A stretch of 64,000 nucleotides of DNA, taken from the NCBI RefSeq assembly GCF_002119685.1, contig NZ_CP021108.1, positions 5,084,001-5,148,000 of the forward strand. Direction: 5' to 3'. Made by a program: the position numbers and the translations under genes. This DNA is from Bordetella genomosp. 8. GTDB lineage: Bacteria; Pseudomonadota; Gammaproteobacteria; Burkholderiales; Burkholderiaceae_B. This document shows positions 48,777 to 58,306 of this stretch, piece by piece (positions within the stretch are counted from its first letter, which is position 1; each line of letters starts with the position of its first letter). The notes below the pieces were generated by a model. The model saw only the letters and a program-made list of their open reading frames with translations, searched no databases and was not told the origin of the DNA.

Positions 48777-50276
48777 TCAGGACGTAGGCGTGCCCGCGTC
48801 GTAGACGGCGTCTTCCAGCGGATACAAGGGCCGCGATCGCCGGGCGTATGGAAAGATCGAATAATCCGAGGTCGTCACGCCGGGGCTGTCGCATTCGACC
48901 AGGCCGTCCGAGATCGGCACGAACACCGGCCGGCAGTACATGCGCGATTTCAGCAGCAGATAGCGGGCGCCGCGCGGATCCTGGCCCACGCTCTCGAACA
49001 CCGCCAGATCCCAGGGCTCGTGGGTCTGTTCGGAGACCACGACGCGGGCGTCGCCCAGGTCGAGCACCGCCGTTCGCCCCATGCCGACGCGCATGCCGGT
49101 ATAGGTCGGGCCGGTGATCACGTACTCGCCGTCCGTCAGCGCCAGCACCGTGCCGCTGGCCTGCATCGGCCGCGCGTGGATGCCCAGCGCCGCCAGCGAG
49201 CGCTTGTTGCCCAGCGGCAGCGTCACGCGTGCACCGACGCCCGCCCGCGCCATGAGCGCGACGGCTTCGGGGTCGCAGACGATGCCGGCCAGGATGCCCT
49301 TCATGCCGCGGGCCAGCGCGGCTTCCAGCACCGCGGTGGTGTCGCAGGTGCCGCCCGAATTGCAGTTGTCGCCGTGATCCAGCAGCAGGATCGGCCGCCG
49401 CGCGTCGCGCGCCATGGTTTCCGCGCGCGCCAATGAATCGGCCAAGGGTTCGCTGCGGTAGACGAAATCGTCGCGCCGCGCCCAGATGCCCGCGGCGATG
49501 CGGTCGGCCGCCGCTTCGGCCAGCGCGCGGTCGCCGTCCGCGACCACGATCACGCTGATGCAGGGATGCGGAATATCCGCGAGCCCGAAACCGGCCAGGA
49601 CGGAGGCCGCTTCCACCCCGCGCGATTCCTCTTCGCGCGCGGCCTGCACGGCGTCGCGCATGGCGCCGCCATCGGTGGCCGACCGCAGGGTGTGCGTCAT
49701 CAGCGGCGGGCGCCGCCAGGCCATGACCGGGCGGAATTCGCCGGCGATCATGCGCCACAACAGCCGGCCCGCATGCTCGCCGGTCTCGTACATGTCGACG
49801 TGCGGATAGGTCTTGAAGCTGACGATGACGTCGGCGTTGTCCACCATGCGCGCGGTCACGTTGCCGTGCAGATCCAGCGCCACCGCCAGCGGCACGCCCG
49901 GCGCGGCGGCGCGCACGCGCGCCAGCAGGTCGCCTTCGCCGTCGTCGCTGTTCCGGGCGACCATGGCGCCGTGCAGGTCCAGGAAGATGGCGTCGCAGCC
50001 CGGCACGGCGGCCAGGATGCGATTGCACATCTGGTCATAGGCGTCGGCATCCACGGGACCGCTGGGATAGGCCCAGGCCGATAGCGGCGTCACGATGTCG
50101 GCGCCCTGTGCCCGCGCCAGGTCGATGAAGGCGCCCATCGCGGTACGCGCGCCCTCGTTCTCGCGGCGGGCGTCGTCGTCATAAGCGGGCCCGCCCCGGC
50201 CGAACGCGGACAGCGGCGTCGGCACCGGGGAAAAAGTGTTGGTTTCGTGGTTCATCCGCGCGATCAGGACTTTCAT
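48777..50276 (-). CDS. M81 family (MlrC-like) peptidase
   Basis: The 499-aa protein begins MKVLIARMNHETNTFSPVPT and has DAIFLDLHGAMVA, LDLHGNVT and TYPHVDMYETGE, sequence marks of the M81/DUF1485 family to which the microcystin-degrading MlrC belongs; the HG...HGN region supplies metal ligands. It may cleave a peptide or an amide. It is the last gene of a seven-gene minus-strand operon containing a Liv-type amino-acid importer and an M20 amidohydrolase, so its substrate probably arrives by that route. Start overlaps the M20 stop (ATGA). Confidence 0.88.
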   Translation of the reverse strand: MKVLIARMNHETNTFSPVPTPLSAFGRGGPAYDDDARRENEGARTAMGAFIDLARAQGADIVTPLSAWAYPSGPVDADAYDQMCNRILAAVPGCDAIFLDLHGAMVARNSDDGEGDLLARVRAAAPGVPLAVALDLHGNVTARMVDNADVIVSFKTYPHVDMYETGEHAGRLLWRMIAGEFRPVMAWRRPPLMTHTLRSATDGGAMRDAVQAAREEESRGVEAASVLAGFGLADIPHPCISVIVVADGDRALAEAAADRIAAGIWARRDDFVYRSEPLADSLARAETMARDARRPILLLDHGDNCNSGGTCDTTAVLEAALARGMKGILAGIVCDPEAVALMARAGVGARVTLPLGNKRSLAALGIHARPMQASGTVLALTDGEYVITGPTYTGMRVGMGRTAVLDLGDARVVVSEQTHEPWDLAVFESVGQDPRGARYLLLKSRMYCRPVFVPISDGLVECDSPGVTTSDYSIFPYARRSRPLYPLEDAVYDAGTPTS

Positions 50277-51532
50277 GCGGCCTCCCGGGCAGCCACGCCC
50301 GCCGTGCGCAGCATGGCGCGCAGCAGCACGTTGCAGCCGGCCTCCAGATGCTCGGGACGGGCGTCCTCGATTTCGTTATGGCTGATGCCGTCCTTGCAGG
50401 GCACGAAGAGCATCGCGGTGGGCGCGACGCGCGCCAGGTAGACCGCGTCGTGTCCCGCGCCGCTGACGATGTCCATGCAGGACAGACCCAGCTGGCCGGC
50501 GCCGTCCTTCAAGGCATCCAGCAGCCCGGCATCGAAAGGCTGCGGGGGGAAGTACACGACTTCGCGCACGTCCACCTCGACGCCCGGCAGCGCCGCGCAA
50601 TGGTCGCGCAGCGCCGCGGTCATGGCCGTCAGCGTGGCGTCGTCGGCGGCGCGCAGGTCCACGGTCAGTTGCACGCGTCCCGGAATCACGTTGCGCGAAT
50701 TCGGATAGGTATCCAGGCAGCCGACCGTGCCGCGCGCGTGCGGCGCATGGTCCAGCGCGATGCCGTTCACCCGCCGCACGATGTCGGCGGCCGCCAGCAG
50801 GGCGTCGTGGCGCAGCTCCATGGGGGTCGGTCCGGCGTGGGCTTCCATGCCGGTGACGGTCACGTCGAACCAGCGCTGGCCCAGCGCGCCGCGCACCAGG
50901 CCTATGGTCGTGTCCCTGGCCTCCAGGATGGGGCCTTGTTCGATATGGGCCTCGAAATACGCGGCGACGGGGCTGCCACCCACGGGCTCCGGGCCGGCAT
51001 GGCCGATCGCCGCCAGGGCATCGGCCACGCTGATGCCGTCGCGGTCGCGCTGCGCCAAGGCATGCGCCAGCGTGAAGGCGCCGGCGTAGACGCCCGAACC
51101 CATCATGACGGGGACGAAACGCGAGCCTTCTTCGTTGGTCCAGACCACGACTTCGATGGGTGCCTCGGTGACGATGCCGTGCGCATGCAGGGTGCGCAGC
51201 ACTTCGATGCCCGCCAGCACGCCGTAATTGCCGTCGAACTTGCCACCGGTGGGCTGGGTATCGATATGGCTGCCGGTCATCACCGGCGGCAGATCGTCGC
51301 GCCGGCCGGCGCGGCGCATGAAGATGTTGCCGATGGCGTCGATGCGCACGGCGCAACCCAGTTCGCGCGCCCATTGCATGACCAGCTCGCGGCCCTGGCG
51401 GTCCAGGTCGGTCAGCGCCAGGCGGCGCACGCCGCCCTTGTCGGTGGCGCCGATGCGCGCCAGCGCCATCAGCGACGTCCACAGGCGCGCGCCGTCGACG
51501 CGGGGAATGGATGCGGTTTCAAGTTCTGGCAT
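50273..51532 (-). CDS. M20 Zn-dependent amidohydrolase (N-carbamoyl-L-amino-acid hydrolase/allantoate amidohydrolase type)
   Basis: The 419-aa protein has the two-metal site of hydantoinase/carbamoylase enzymes: TGSHIDTQPTGGKFDGNYGVLAG (His, Asp), WTNEEGSRF (Glu), EAHIEQGPIL (His) and SGAGHDAVYLA (His), with a dimerisation domain from about 210 to 330. It cleaves N-carbamoyl groups from amino acids or allantoate-like compounds. Start at 51532. The substrate could be supplied by the adjoining Liv-type importer. The gene overlaps the M81 start by four bases, so they are co-translated. Confidence 0.9.
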   Translation of the reverse strand: MPELETASIPRVDGARLWTSLMALARIGATDKGGVRRLALTDLDRQGRELVMQWARELGCAVRIDAIGNIFMRRAGRRDDLPPVMTGSHIDTQPTGGKFDGNYGVLAGIEVLRTLHAHGIVTEAPIEVVVWTNEEGSRFVPVMMGSGVYAGAFTLAHALAQRDRDGISVADALAAIGHAGPEPVGGSPVAAYFEAHIEQGPILEARDTTIGLVRGALGQRWFDVTVTGMEAHAGPTPMELRHDALLAAADIVRRVNGIALDHAPHARGTVGCLDTYPNSRNVIPGRVQLTVDLRAADDATLTAMTAALRDHCAALPGVEVDVREVVYFPPQPFDAGLLDALKDGAGQLGLSCMDIVSGAGHDAVYLARVAPTAMLFVPCKDGISHNEIEDARPEHLEAGCNVLLRAMLRTAGVAAREAA

Positions 51533-51568
51533 GTTCGTTTCCCAAGTATGGTCAGGCGCGGTGCCGGA

Positions 51569-52263
51569 TCACACGCCGACGCCCAGATAGCGGTCCTTGA
51601 TCGCGTCATTGGCCGCGAAATCGGCGTTGCTGCCCTCGTACACGATAGCGCCCTGTTCGATGATGTAGTGGCGATCCGCCAGCTGCGTGCAGACCTCCAG
51701 GTTCTGCTCCACCAGCAGGATGGGCACGCCCTGCCCCCGGATGAGCTTGAGCTGCGCGACGATCTCTTCCACGATCACCGGGGCCAGGCCCTCGACCGGC
51801 TCGTCCAGCATCAGCAGGCGCGGATGGTTCATCAGGGCGCGGCCGATCGCGAGCATCTGCTGCTCGCCTCCCGACAGTTGCGCGCCGCCGTTGCGGCGCC
51901 GCTCCTTCAGGCGCGGGAAAATGCGGTAGATGTCCGCCAGCTGCCATGGCGACGCGCGACGCGCGCCCAGGAGCAGGTTTTCCTCCACCGTCAGCAGACG
52001 AAAAATCCCTCGGTGCTCAGGCACCAGGCACAGGCCCTTGCCGGCCACGCGATGGGCCGGCAGCCCGCCCACCGCCGCGCCGTCGAAACGGATGTCGCCG
52101 CGCGCCGGACGCAGCGCGCCGGCGATGGTCTTGAGCGTGGTCGATTTACCGGCGCCGTTGCGGCCCAGCAGGGTGACGAGTTCGCCTTCGCCCACGGCCA
52201 GCGTCACGCCCTGCAGGATATGGCTCTTGCCGTAATACGCGTGCACGTCGCGCAGTTCCAGCT

Positions 52264-52267
<4 letters not shown>
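51569..52267 (-). CDS. livF: Branched-chain amino acid ABC transporter ATP-binding protein
   Basis: The 232-aa protein has Walker A GRNGAGKST, signature LSGGEQQM, Walker B LLMLDEPVEGLAP, the usual sequence of LivF-type ATPases (DEPxEGLAP), and the LivF N-terminus MKLELRDVHAYYGKSHILQGV. It drives uptake of an amino-acid-like compound together with LivG, LivH and LivM. The start at 52265-52267 overlaps the stop of livG by four bases. It is 36 bases before the M20 gene. Confidence 0.92.
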
Positions 52268-53027
<760 letters not shown>

Positions 53028-53031
<4 letters not shown>

Positions 53032-54005
53032 CGCGTTTCCTTGTCGCGCCACCTGGCCGGCCACCACCGTTCGGCCAGCCCCCACAGGCCCTTGTGCATG
53101 AACAGGCTGACGGCGATCAGCAGGAAGCCCAGCAGCATCAGCCAGCGCGGCCACAAGGTGGACAGCCAATCCGACACCAGCACATAGAACGCCGCGCCCA
53201 GCACGGAAGCAAACAGGTTGCCCGTGCCGCCGATGACGGTCATCACTAGGATCATTTCGCTGGTGTGGTATTCGATGTTGGATAGCGGCGCGATGCCCGT
53301 CATCAGCGCGTGAAAAGCGCCGGCCAGCGCGGTGACCGCGCCCGACAGGGCGAACACCGCCAGCTTCAGCGCGCGCGTGTCGTAGCCGACGGCACGGGCG
53401 CGCGCTTCGTTTTCGCGGATGGCCAGCAACGTGCGGCCGAACACCGAATCGGTGACCCGCTGCAGCAGCCAGAACACCAGCAGGAAGCAGACGCCCACCA
53501 GCGTATAGAAGCGCCAGGGCGTGTCCAGGCGCATCAAGGTCATGCCCGCCAGCGCCAGCGGCGGACGCGGGATGTCCAGCAGGCCGTTGTCCCCGCCCGT
53601 CCAGGACGGCAGGCTGTAGGCCAGGAAATAGAACATCTGCGCGAAGGCCAGCGTCAGCATGACGAAGTAGGTGCCGCGCTGGCGGATGGCGAACCAGCCC
53701 ACCAGGCCGGCGGTCGCCGCGCCGACGGCGATGGATGCCAGCACGGCAGCCGGCAAAGGCAATCCCGCGCGCGTCATCAGGATGCCGACGGCATAGCTGC
53801 CCATGCCGAAGAAAATCCCCTGCCCGAAGGACAGCAGGCCCGTATATCCCAGCAGCAGATTGCAACCCAGGACGGCCAGCGCATACACCAGCACTTCGGT
53901 GGCCAGGGTGCCGGATTCCAGCACGGCAGGCAGCAGGATCACGACCGCCGCCGCCAGCAGCAGGCCGGCATGCCCGCGCATCCGTTCGACCATGCGCGGC
54001 ATCAT
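53028..54005 (-). CDS. livM: Branched-chain amino acid ABC transporter permease
   Basis: The 325-aa protein has about nine membrane helices and LivM marks: GYTGLLSFGQGIFFGMGSYAVGILMTR, AIRENEARARAVGYDTRALKLAVFALSG and GGTGNLFASVLGAAF. It forms a permease subunit with LivH. The ATG at 54003-54005 overlaps the livH stop codon. Another ATG 12 bases further on is possible. Confidence 0.9.
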
Positions 54006-54859
54006 CCTCTCCCCAGCAGGCCGTGCGGACGCAGCAGCAGCACCGCCGCCATCGCCACATAGATCATCAGCCGCGCGCCTTCCGGCCACAGCGTGCTCAT
54101 GACGCTTTGCACGATGCCGATCAGCAGCCCGCCCACCAGCGCGCCACCGAAACTGCCCATGCCGCCGACCACCACGATGACGAAGGCCACGCCCAGGGCC
54201 TCCAGCCCCATGAAGGGATCGACGCCGCGTATCGGCGCGGCCAGGGCCCCGGCCAGCGCCGCCGTGCCCGCGCCCAGCGCGAACACCAGGCCGAAAACGC
54301 GATAGACGTTGATGCCCAGCAGCGACACCATCTCGGCCGATTCGCTGCCCGCGCGCACGGCGCTGCCCAGCCGCGTGCCTTCCAGCAGCCACCACAGCAA
54401 CAGTGCGAACACCGCGGTGAAGGCGATGACGAACAAGCGGTATTTCGGATAGATGAAGCCGCTCCACATCACCACGCCCTGCAGGGCGTCCGGGGTGGCG
54501 ACGTTGTCGCCCAGCGGGCCCCAGGCCACGATGACGGCCTCCTGCAGCACCAGGGCCAGGCCCACCGTGATCAGGATATGGAACTCGTGCGGCTGGTCGT
54601 AGACGCGCCGCAACAGCGTGCGTTCCGCCAGCCAGGCCAGCAGGGCCACCAGCAGTGGCACGACCGCCAGCGCCACCCAAAAGTCCAGGCCCCATGCCAC
54701 CGCCTGGTAGCAGAAATAGGCGCCCAGCAGATAGAAGGCGCCGTGCGCGAAGTTGACGAAGCGCAGCAGCCCGAAAATGATGGACAGCCCCACCGCCAAC
54801 AGGAAATACAGCATCCCGATGCCGATGCCGTTGACGACTTGCAGCAGATAGACGTTCAT
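54002..54859 (-). CDS. livH: Branched-chain amino acid ABC transporter permease
   Basis: The 285-aa protein has about eight membrane helices, starting MNVYLLQVVNGIGIGMLYFLLAVGLSIIFGLLRFVNFAHGAFYLLGAY, the LivH signature, then SLLGINVYRVFGLVFALG and GGMGSFGGALVGGLLIGI. It is the other permease subunit, with LivM. It follows the binding protein gene by 16 bases on the minus strand. Confidence 0.93.
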   Translation of the reverse strand: MNVYLLQVVNGIGIGMLYFLLAVGLSIIFGLLRFVNFAHGAFYLLGAYFCYQAVAWGLDFWVALAVVPLLVALLAWLAERTLLRRVYDQPHEFHILITVGLALVLQEAVIVAWGPLGDNVATPDALQGVVMWSGFIYPKYRLFVIAFTAVFALLLWWLLEGTRLGSAVRAGSESAEMVSLLGINVYRVFGLVFALGAGTAALAGALAAPIRGVDPFMGLEALGVAFVIVVVGGMGSFGGALVGGLLIGIVQSVMSTLWPEGARLMIYVAMAAVLLLRPHGLLGRG

Positions 54860-54875
54860 GTAGCCGGCAACGGAA

Positions 54876-56075
54876 CTACAGCTTGCAGCCGGTCTGGTCC
54901 ACGGGCAGGAAGGATTTGCCGGCGCTCAGGATGTCGGCGTAGTCGTCCTTGTCCTTCATCGCCTTTTTCGCCTTGCCACGCAGCAGGTAGTAGTTCTTGA
55001 GCACCTGGTGGTCCTGCGCGCGGATTTCCTCATCGCCGGTCAGGCCCGTGTATTTCATGCCTTCGAGCACCGGGATGACCTTGGCGGGATCTTCGCTGCC
55101 GGCCTTGGCGATGGCGTCGAGCAGGATCCTGGTGCAGATGTAGGAACCGGCCAGGCTGTAGTTGGGATTCGACTTGAAGGCTTCCTGCGAGCGCTTCACC
55201 AGGTCCTTGTTGCCGGGGCTGTCGATGCCGTGCCAGTACTGCGCGCCGAAATACACGCCTTCGCACAGGTCGGCGCCCAGGGATTCGAACTGCTCCAGCC
55301 CCGAGGCCCAGGCCATCAGGATGGTGGTGTTCTGCTTCATGCCGAAGCTGACGGCCTGGCGCAGCGCGTCGGAGGACTGCGAGCCGAAGTTCAGCAGTAG
55401 CAGCACGTCCGGCTTGGCGGCCATGGCGTTGGTCAGGTACCCGCTGAATTCCTTTTCCGTCAGCGAGTGGTAGCTGTTGCCGACGTGCTCGATGCCCTTT
55501 TCCTTGAAGATATTCTTGGCGGCATTGAGCAGGCCGTCGCCGAACACGTATTGCGGCGTGATGGTGTACCAGCGCTTGGCCTTGGGCAACTTGTCGATGA
55601 GCGGCCGCACCGTCTGCTCGATGGCGCCGTAGGTGGGCACCGACCAGCGGAAGGTGGACTTGTTGCAATCGGACCCGGTGATCTCATCGGCGCCGGCGGT
55701 GGTGATGAACACGCCGCCGTCCTTCTGCACTTCCTTGCCCATGGCCAGGGCTTCCGACGACAGGATGCCGCCGGCGAAATAACGCGCGCCCTTCTGCTGC
55801 GCCAGTTCCTGCACCTTGCGCACGGCGGTGGCGGGCTTGCCTTCGGTATCCAGGGTGGTATAGGCCAGGGGGCGGCCCAGCAACTGCCCGTATTGCTGGA
55901 TGGCCAGCTTCATGCCCAGGTCGGCATATTTGCCGTTGGCGGCAAAGGGGCCAGACATGGGCACGGGGCATCCGAACTGGATCGCCTGGGCGGCCTGCGC
56001 ATAGGCATCGCGCAGCGAGAGGGATCCGGGCAGCGCCGACAGCGCGGCGAGTTTGAGTAGATCGCGACGGTTCAA
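54876..56075 (-). CDS. ABC transporter periplasmic substrate-binding protein (LivK-like)
   Basis: The 399-aa protein is a type-I periplasmic binding protein (Leu/Ile/Val family): FGCPVPMSGPFAANGKYADLGMKLA, ARYFAGGILSSEALAM and VLLLLNFGSQSSDALRQA. The N-terminus MNRRDLLKLAALSALPGSLSL resembles a Tat-type signal peptide, with an RRD motif. The gene begins with TTG at 56073-56075, preceded by GGGGAAGGCC; there is no upstream in-frame ATG. It is the first gene of the seven-gene operon and lies just downstream of an 18-bp palindromic operator and a sigma-70 promoter. Confidence 0.88.
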   Translation of the reverse strand: MNRRDLLKLAALSALPGSLSLRDAYAQAAQAIQFGCPVPMSGPFAANGKYADLGMKLAIQQYGQLLGRPLAYTTLDTEGKPATAVRKVQELAQQKGARYFAGGILSSEALAMGKEVQKDGGVFITTAGADEITGSDCNKSTFRWSVPTYGAIEQTVRPLIDKLPKAKRWYTITPQYVFGDGLLNAAKNIFKEKGIEHVGNSYHSLTEKEFSGYLTNAMAAKPDVLLLLNFGSQSSDALRQAVSFGMKQNTTILMAWASGLEQFESLGADLCEGVYFGAQYWHGIDSPGNKDLVKRSQEAFKSNPNYSLAGSYICTRILLDAIAKAGSEDPAKVIPVLEGMKYTGLTGDEEIRAQDHQVLKNYYLLRGKAKKAMKDKDDYADILSAGKSFLPVDQTGCKL

Positions 56076-56085
56076 GGCCTTCCCC

Positions 56086-56103
56086 TATTTATCATGATAA
56101 ATA
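56086..56103 (-). promoter_or_regulatory. 18-bp perfect palindrome, likely operator of the Liv-like operon
   Basis: TATTTATCATGATAAATA is a perfect 18-bp palindrome. It lies between the predicted transcription start (about 56107) and the ribosome site of the binding protein gene, so a bound repressor would block the operon. It is about 100 bases before the FadR-type gene on the opposite strand. FadR-type repressors commonly bind short AT-rich palindromes. Confidence 0.8.
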
Positions 56104-56113
56104 AGATGAACTG

Positions 56114-56143
56114 ATAATATGGTTGGGCAATATTCCGCGTCAA
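56114..56143 (-). promoter_or_regulatory. Sigma-70 promoter of the Liv-like operon
   Basis: On the minus strand TTGACG (plus positions 56138-56143) and TATTAT (56114-56119) are 18 bases apart, close to the sigma-70 consensus. The start of transcription would be near 56107, just upstream of the palindrome at 56086-56103. On the plus strand a weaker pair (TTATCA 56089-56094, GATAAT 56113-56118) could serve the divergent FadR gene. Confidence 0.65.
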
Positions 56144-56202
56144 CACGGCAAGACGTGGAATCGTGACCGTAGTTTCCCTAGTGCCGCCGACAAGGACCAC
56201 GC

Positions 56203-57054
56203 ATGCCTCGCGAAACCGCCACGCCGCCGCCCGCCGCGCCTGGCAAATCCAAGCGCGCCGACCTGGTGGCCGAGGAAATCAAGCGGCTGATCACCGAACG
56301 CGACCTGCGACCGGGCGACAAGCTGCCGCGCGAGAACGAACTGCAGCAGTTGTTCGGCGTCAGCAAGAGCACGATGCGCGAGGCGCTGAAGTCGCTGGAA
56401 GTCCAGGGGCTGGTCACGATCAGCACCGGGCCGGCCGGCGGCGGACGCATCGTCGAAGTGACGCTGGACCGCACGTTCCAGCTGATGCAGAACTACCTGT
56501 TTTTCAAGGAAGTCACGATCGACGACATCTATACGGTGCGCAAGATGCTGGAGCCGGAACTGGCGGCCGGGGCGGTGCCGCACCTGACCGACGCGGACTT
56601 CGACGCGCTGATGCACAGCATAGAATGCTGCGATCCGTCTTCGGGCAGGACGGCGGACGTGGTGGCGCAGCGCAAGGAAGACCTGAACTTCCACGACATC
56701 CTGGCGATGGCGAATCCCAATCCTTTCCTGCGCTTCACCTGCCAGCTGATCAACGAGATGCTGCGGCAGCTGACGGTGTTCGAGAACGACACGCCGACGC
56801 GCACGCAGCGGCGGTTCGGCGAGGCCAACGCGCACGTGCACCAGGCCATCGTGGACGCGGCGCGCCAGCGGGATGTCGATACGGTGCGCCGCCTGATGTC
56901 CGAACACATGGTGGAAGCCTCTGGCTTCGTGAAGAAGCTGAACGGTAAGCTGCAGGGACGGCTGATCCTGGATTCGGAGATGTCGCGACGCAATGCCGCC
57001 GCGCGGCGGGGCTTGTCGCGGCGGCGCGAGAAAGACTCAACGGCAAGGGGCTGA
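56203..57054 (+). CDS. GntR/FadR-family transcriptional regulator (FCD domain)
   Basis: The 283-aa protein has a GntR winged helix (RADLVAEEIKRLITERDLRPGDKLPRENELQQLFGVSKSTMREALKSLEVQGLV, residues about 17-71) and an all-helical FCD ligand-binding domain from about 100 to 245 (RKMLEPELAA, FHDILAMA, HVHQAIVDA with His metal ligands). It is divergent from the Liv-like operon and probably represses it at the 18-bp palindrome. The ligand should be the transported compound or a product of it. The ATG follows GACAAGGACCACGC. Confidence 0.92.
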   Translation: MPRETATPPPAAPGKSKRADLVAEEIKRLITERDLRPGDKLPRENELQQLFGVSKSTMREALKSLEVQGLVTISTGPAGGGRIVEVTLDRTFQLMQNYLFFKEVTIDDIYTVRKMLEPELAAGAVPHLTDADFDALMHSIECCDPSSGRTADVVAQRKEDLNFHDILAMANPNPFLRFTCQLINEMLRQLTVFENDTPTRTQRRFGEANAHVHQAIVDAARQRDVDTVRRLMSEHMVEASGFVKKLNGKLQGRLILDSEMSRRNAAARRGLSRRREKDSTARG

Positions 57055-57056
57055 CC

Positions 57057-57707
57057 ATGTGGTTCGATCTATCCAAACTGGCGCCGCGCGACGGCTACAA
57101 GATCCTGTCGTCGACGGTGGTGCCGCGGCCCATCGCATGGGTGGTCAGCGCCGACCAGGAAGGCCGGCTCAATGCCGCGCCATTTTCCTTTTTCAACCTG
57201 TTCTCCGACGATCCGCCCATCGTCTGCCTGGGCATCATGGGGCGCGCCGGTGGTTCCAAGGACACATCGGCCAACATCCGCGCCCGCCAGGAGTTCGTCA
57301 TCAATGTCGTGCCGGAATCACTGGCCGCCAAAATGAACATGACCTCGGGCGACTATGCGGCCGGCATCGATGAGCTGGCCTGCGCGGGCCTGACCATAGC
57401 GCCCAGCACCAGGATAGGCGTCCCGCGCATCGCCGAAAGCCCCGTGGCCCTGGAATGCGTGCCGATCAATTTCATGGACGTCGGGGGCGGCCGGGTCATC
57501 ATCGCCGCCCGCGTGGTGGGCGTGCACGTCGCCGACCATGCCGTGCTCGACGCGGACAAGTGCTACATCGACACGCCCGCCCTCCAACTGGTGGGACGCA
57601 TGCACGGCGGCGGCGAATACACCCGCACGACCGACCGTTTCAACATGACGCGCCCCACCCCTGACGAACTGGTCACGCCACCCGCGCCCCGCGCGCCCGA
57701 CGCCTAG
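57057..57707 (+). CDS. Flavin reductase-like FMN-binding protein
   Basis: The 216-aa protein has the flavin reductase-like domain: DGYKILSSTVVPRPIAWVVSADQEGRLNAAPFSFFNLFSDDPPIVCLGI and EFVINVVPESLAAKMNMTSGDYAAGIDEL. Members bind FMN and reduce flavin or act as single-component reductases. It begins 2 bases after the regulator's stop codon, and so is likely part of the same transcript, perhaps involved in degradation of the imported compound. A monooxygenase partner is not in the window. Confidence 0.88.
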   Translation: MWFDLSKLAPRDGYKILSSTVVPRPIAWVVSADQEGRLNAAPFSFFNLFSDDPPIVCLGIMGRAGGSKDTSANIRARQEFVINVVPESLAAKMNMTSGDYAAGIDELACAGLTIAPSTRIGVPRIAESPVALECVPINFMDVGGGRVIIAARVVGVHVADHAVLDADKCYIDTPALQLVGRMHGGGEYTRTTDRFNMTRPTPDELVTPPAPRAPDA

Positions 57708-57724
57708 ACGCCACCCGCGGCACC

Positions 57725-58144
57725 ATGGATTTCGCCATCCTCTATACCTGGACGAAGATTCTGCACGTCACCGCGGCATTCGTCTTCGTCGCCGGCATCT
57801 CGGTCGTGTCCCTGATGCTGATCGCCGACCCGCCCGACGCCCCCGACGCCGCCGGCGCGGCGGCCAGGACGCTGCGCTGGCACCGCGTCCTGGCCACCCC
57901 TGCCATGATCCTGACGTGGATCCTGGGCATCGCCCTGGCGGTGCAAGGCCATTGGCTGGGCGATGGCTGGCTGCACGGGAAACTGGCCCTGGTCGTGCTG
58001 CTGTCGGCCATCCACGGCATCCAGGCCCGGACCCTGCGCCGCCGCGCGGCGGGCCGGCATGCTGCCATGTGGCGCATCACCCCGCTGGTGGTCGCGATGG
58101 CCGTGATCGCCATCCTTGCGCTGGTGGTGGTCAAGCCGTTCTGA
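57725..58144 (+). CDS. Small four-helix membrane protein, CopD/HemJ-like
   Basis: The 139-aa protein has about four membrane helices. The segments LYTWTKILHVTAAFVFVAGI (His in helix 1), RTLRWHRVLATPAMILTWILGI and GWLHGKLALVVLLSAIHGIQ resemble HemJ/CopD-like proteins, with conserved histidines and the WLHxKL segment. HemJ oxidises protoporphyrinogen with heme bound. Its sequence is too short for me to choose between HemJ-like and CopD-like. It follows the flavin reductase by 17 bases on the same strand. Confidence 0.7.
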   Translation: MDFAILYTWTKILHVTAAFVFVAGISVVSLMLIADPPDAPDAAGAAARTLRWHRVLATPAMILTWILGIALAVQGHWLGDGWLHGKLALVVLLSAIHGIQARTLRRRAAGRHAAMWRITPLVVAMAVIAILALVVVKPF

Positions 58145-58240
58145 CGCCGGCCGGACGCGGCCGATGCGCGCCTGCACAGTATGAAATCGCGCGGCCGCTT
58201 CGCCCCACGCCCAAGGCGACGGCCATCGCCGCGCCCATGT

Positions 58241-58260
58241 AACTGACAGAATTGTCAGTT
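58241..58260 (+). promoter_or_regulatory. Palindromic operator upstream of the RND operon
   Basis: AACTGACA (58241-58248) and TGTCAGTT (58253-58260) form perfect 8-bp arms separated by GAAT, about 47 bases before the outer-membrane channel start at 58307. Its length and the TGACA-type arms are usual for TetR-type repressors of efflux genes. No TetR-type or other regulator gene is next to it. Confidence 0.65.
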
Positions 58261-58306
58261 CTCGGACAGGCTATCGTCCCGGCGCGCTTCGTACAGTGGC
58301 GGCATC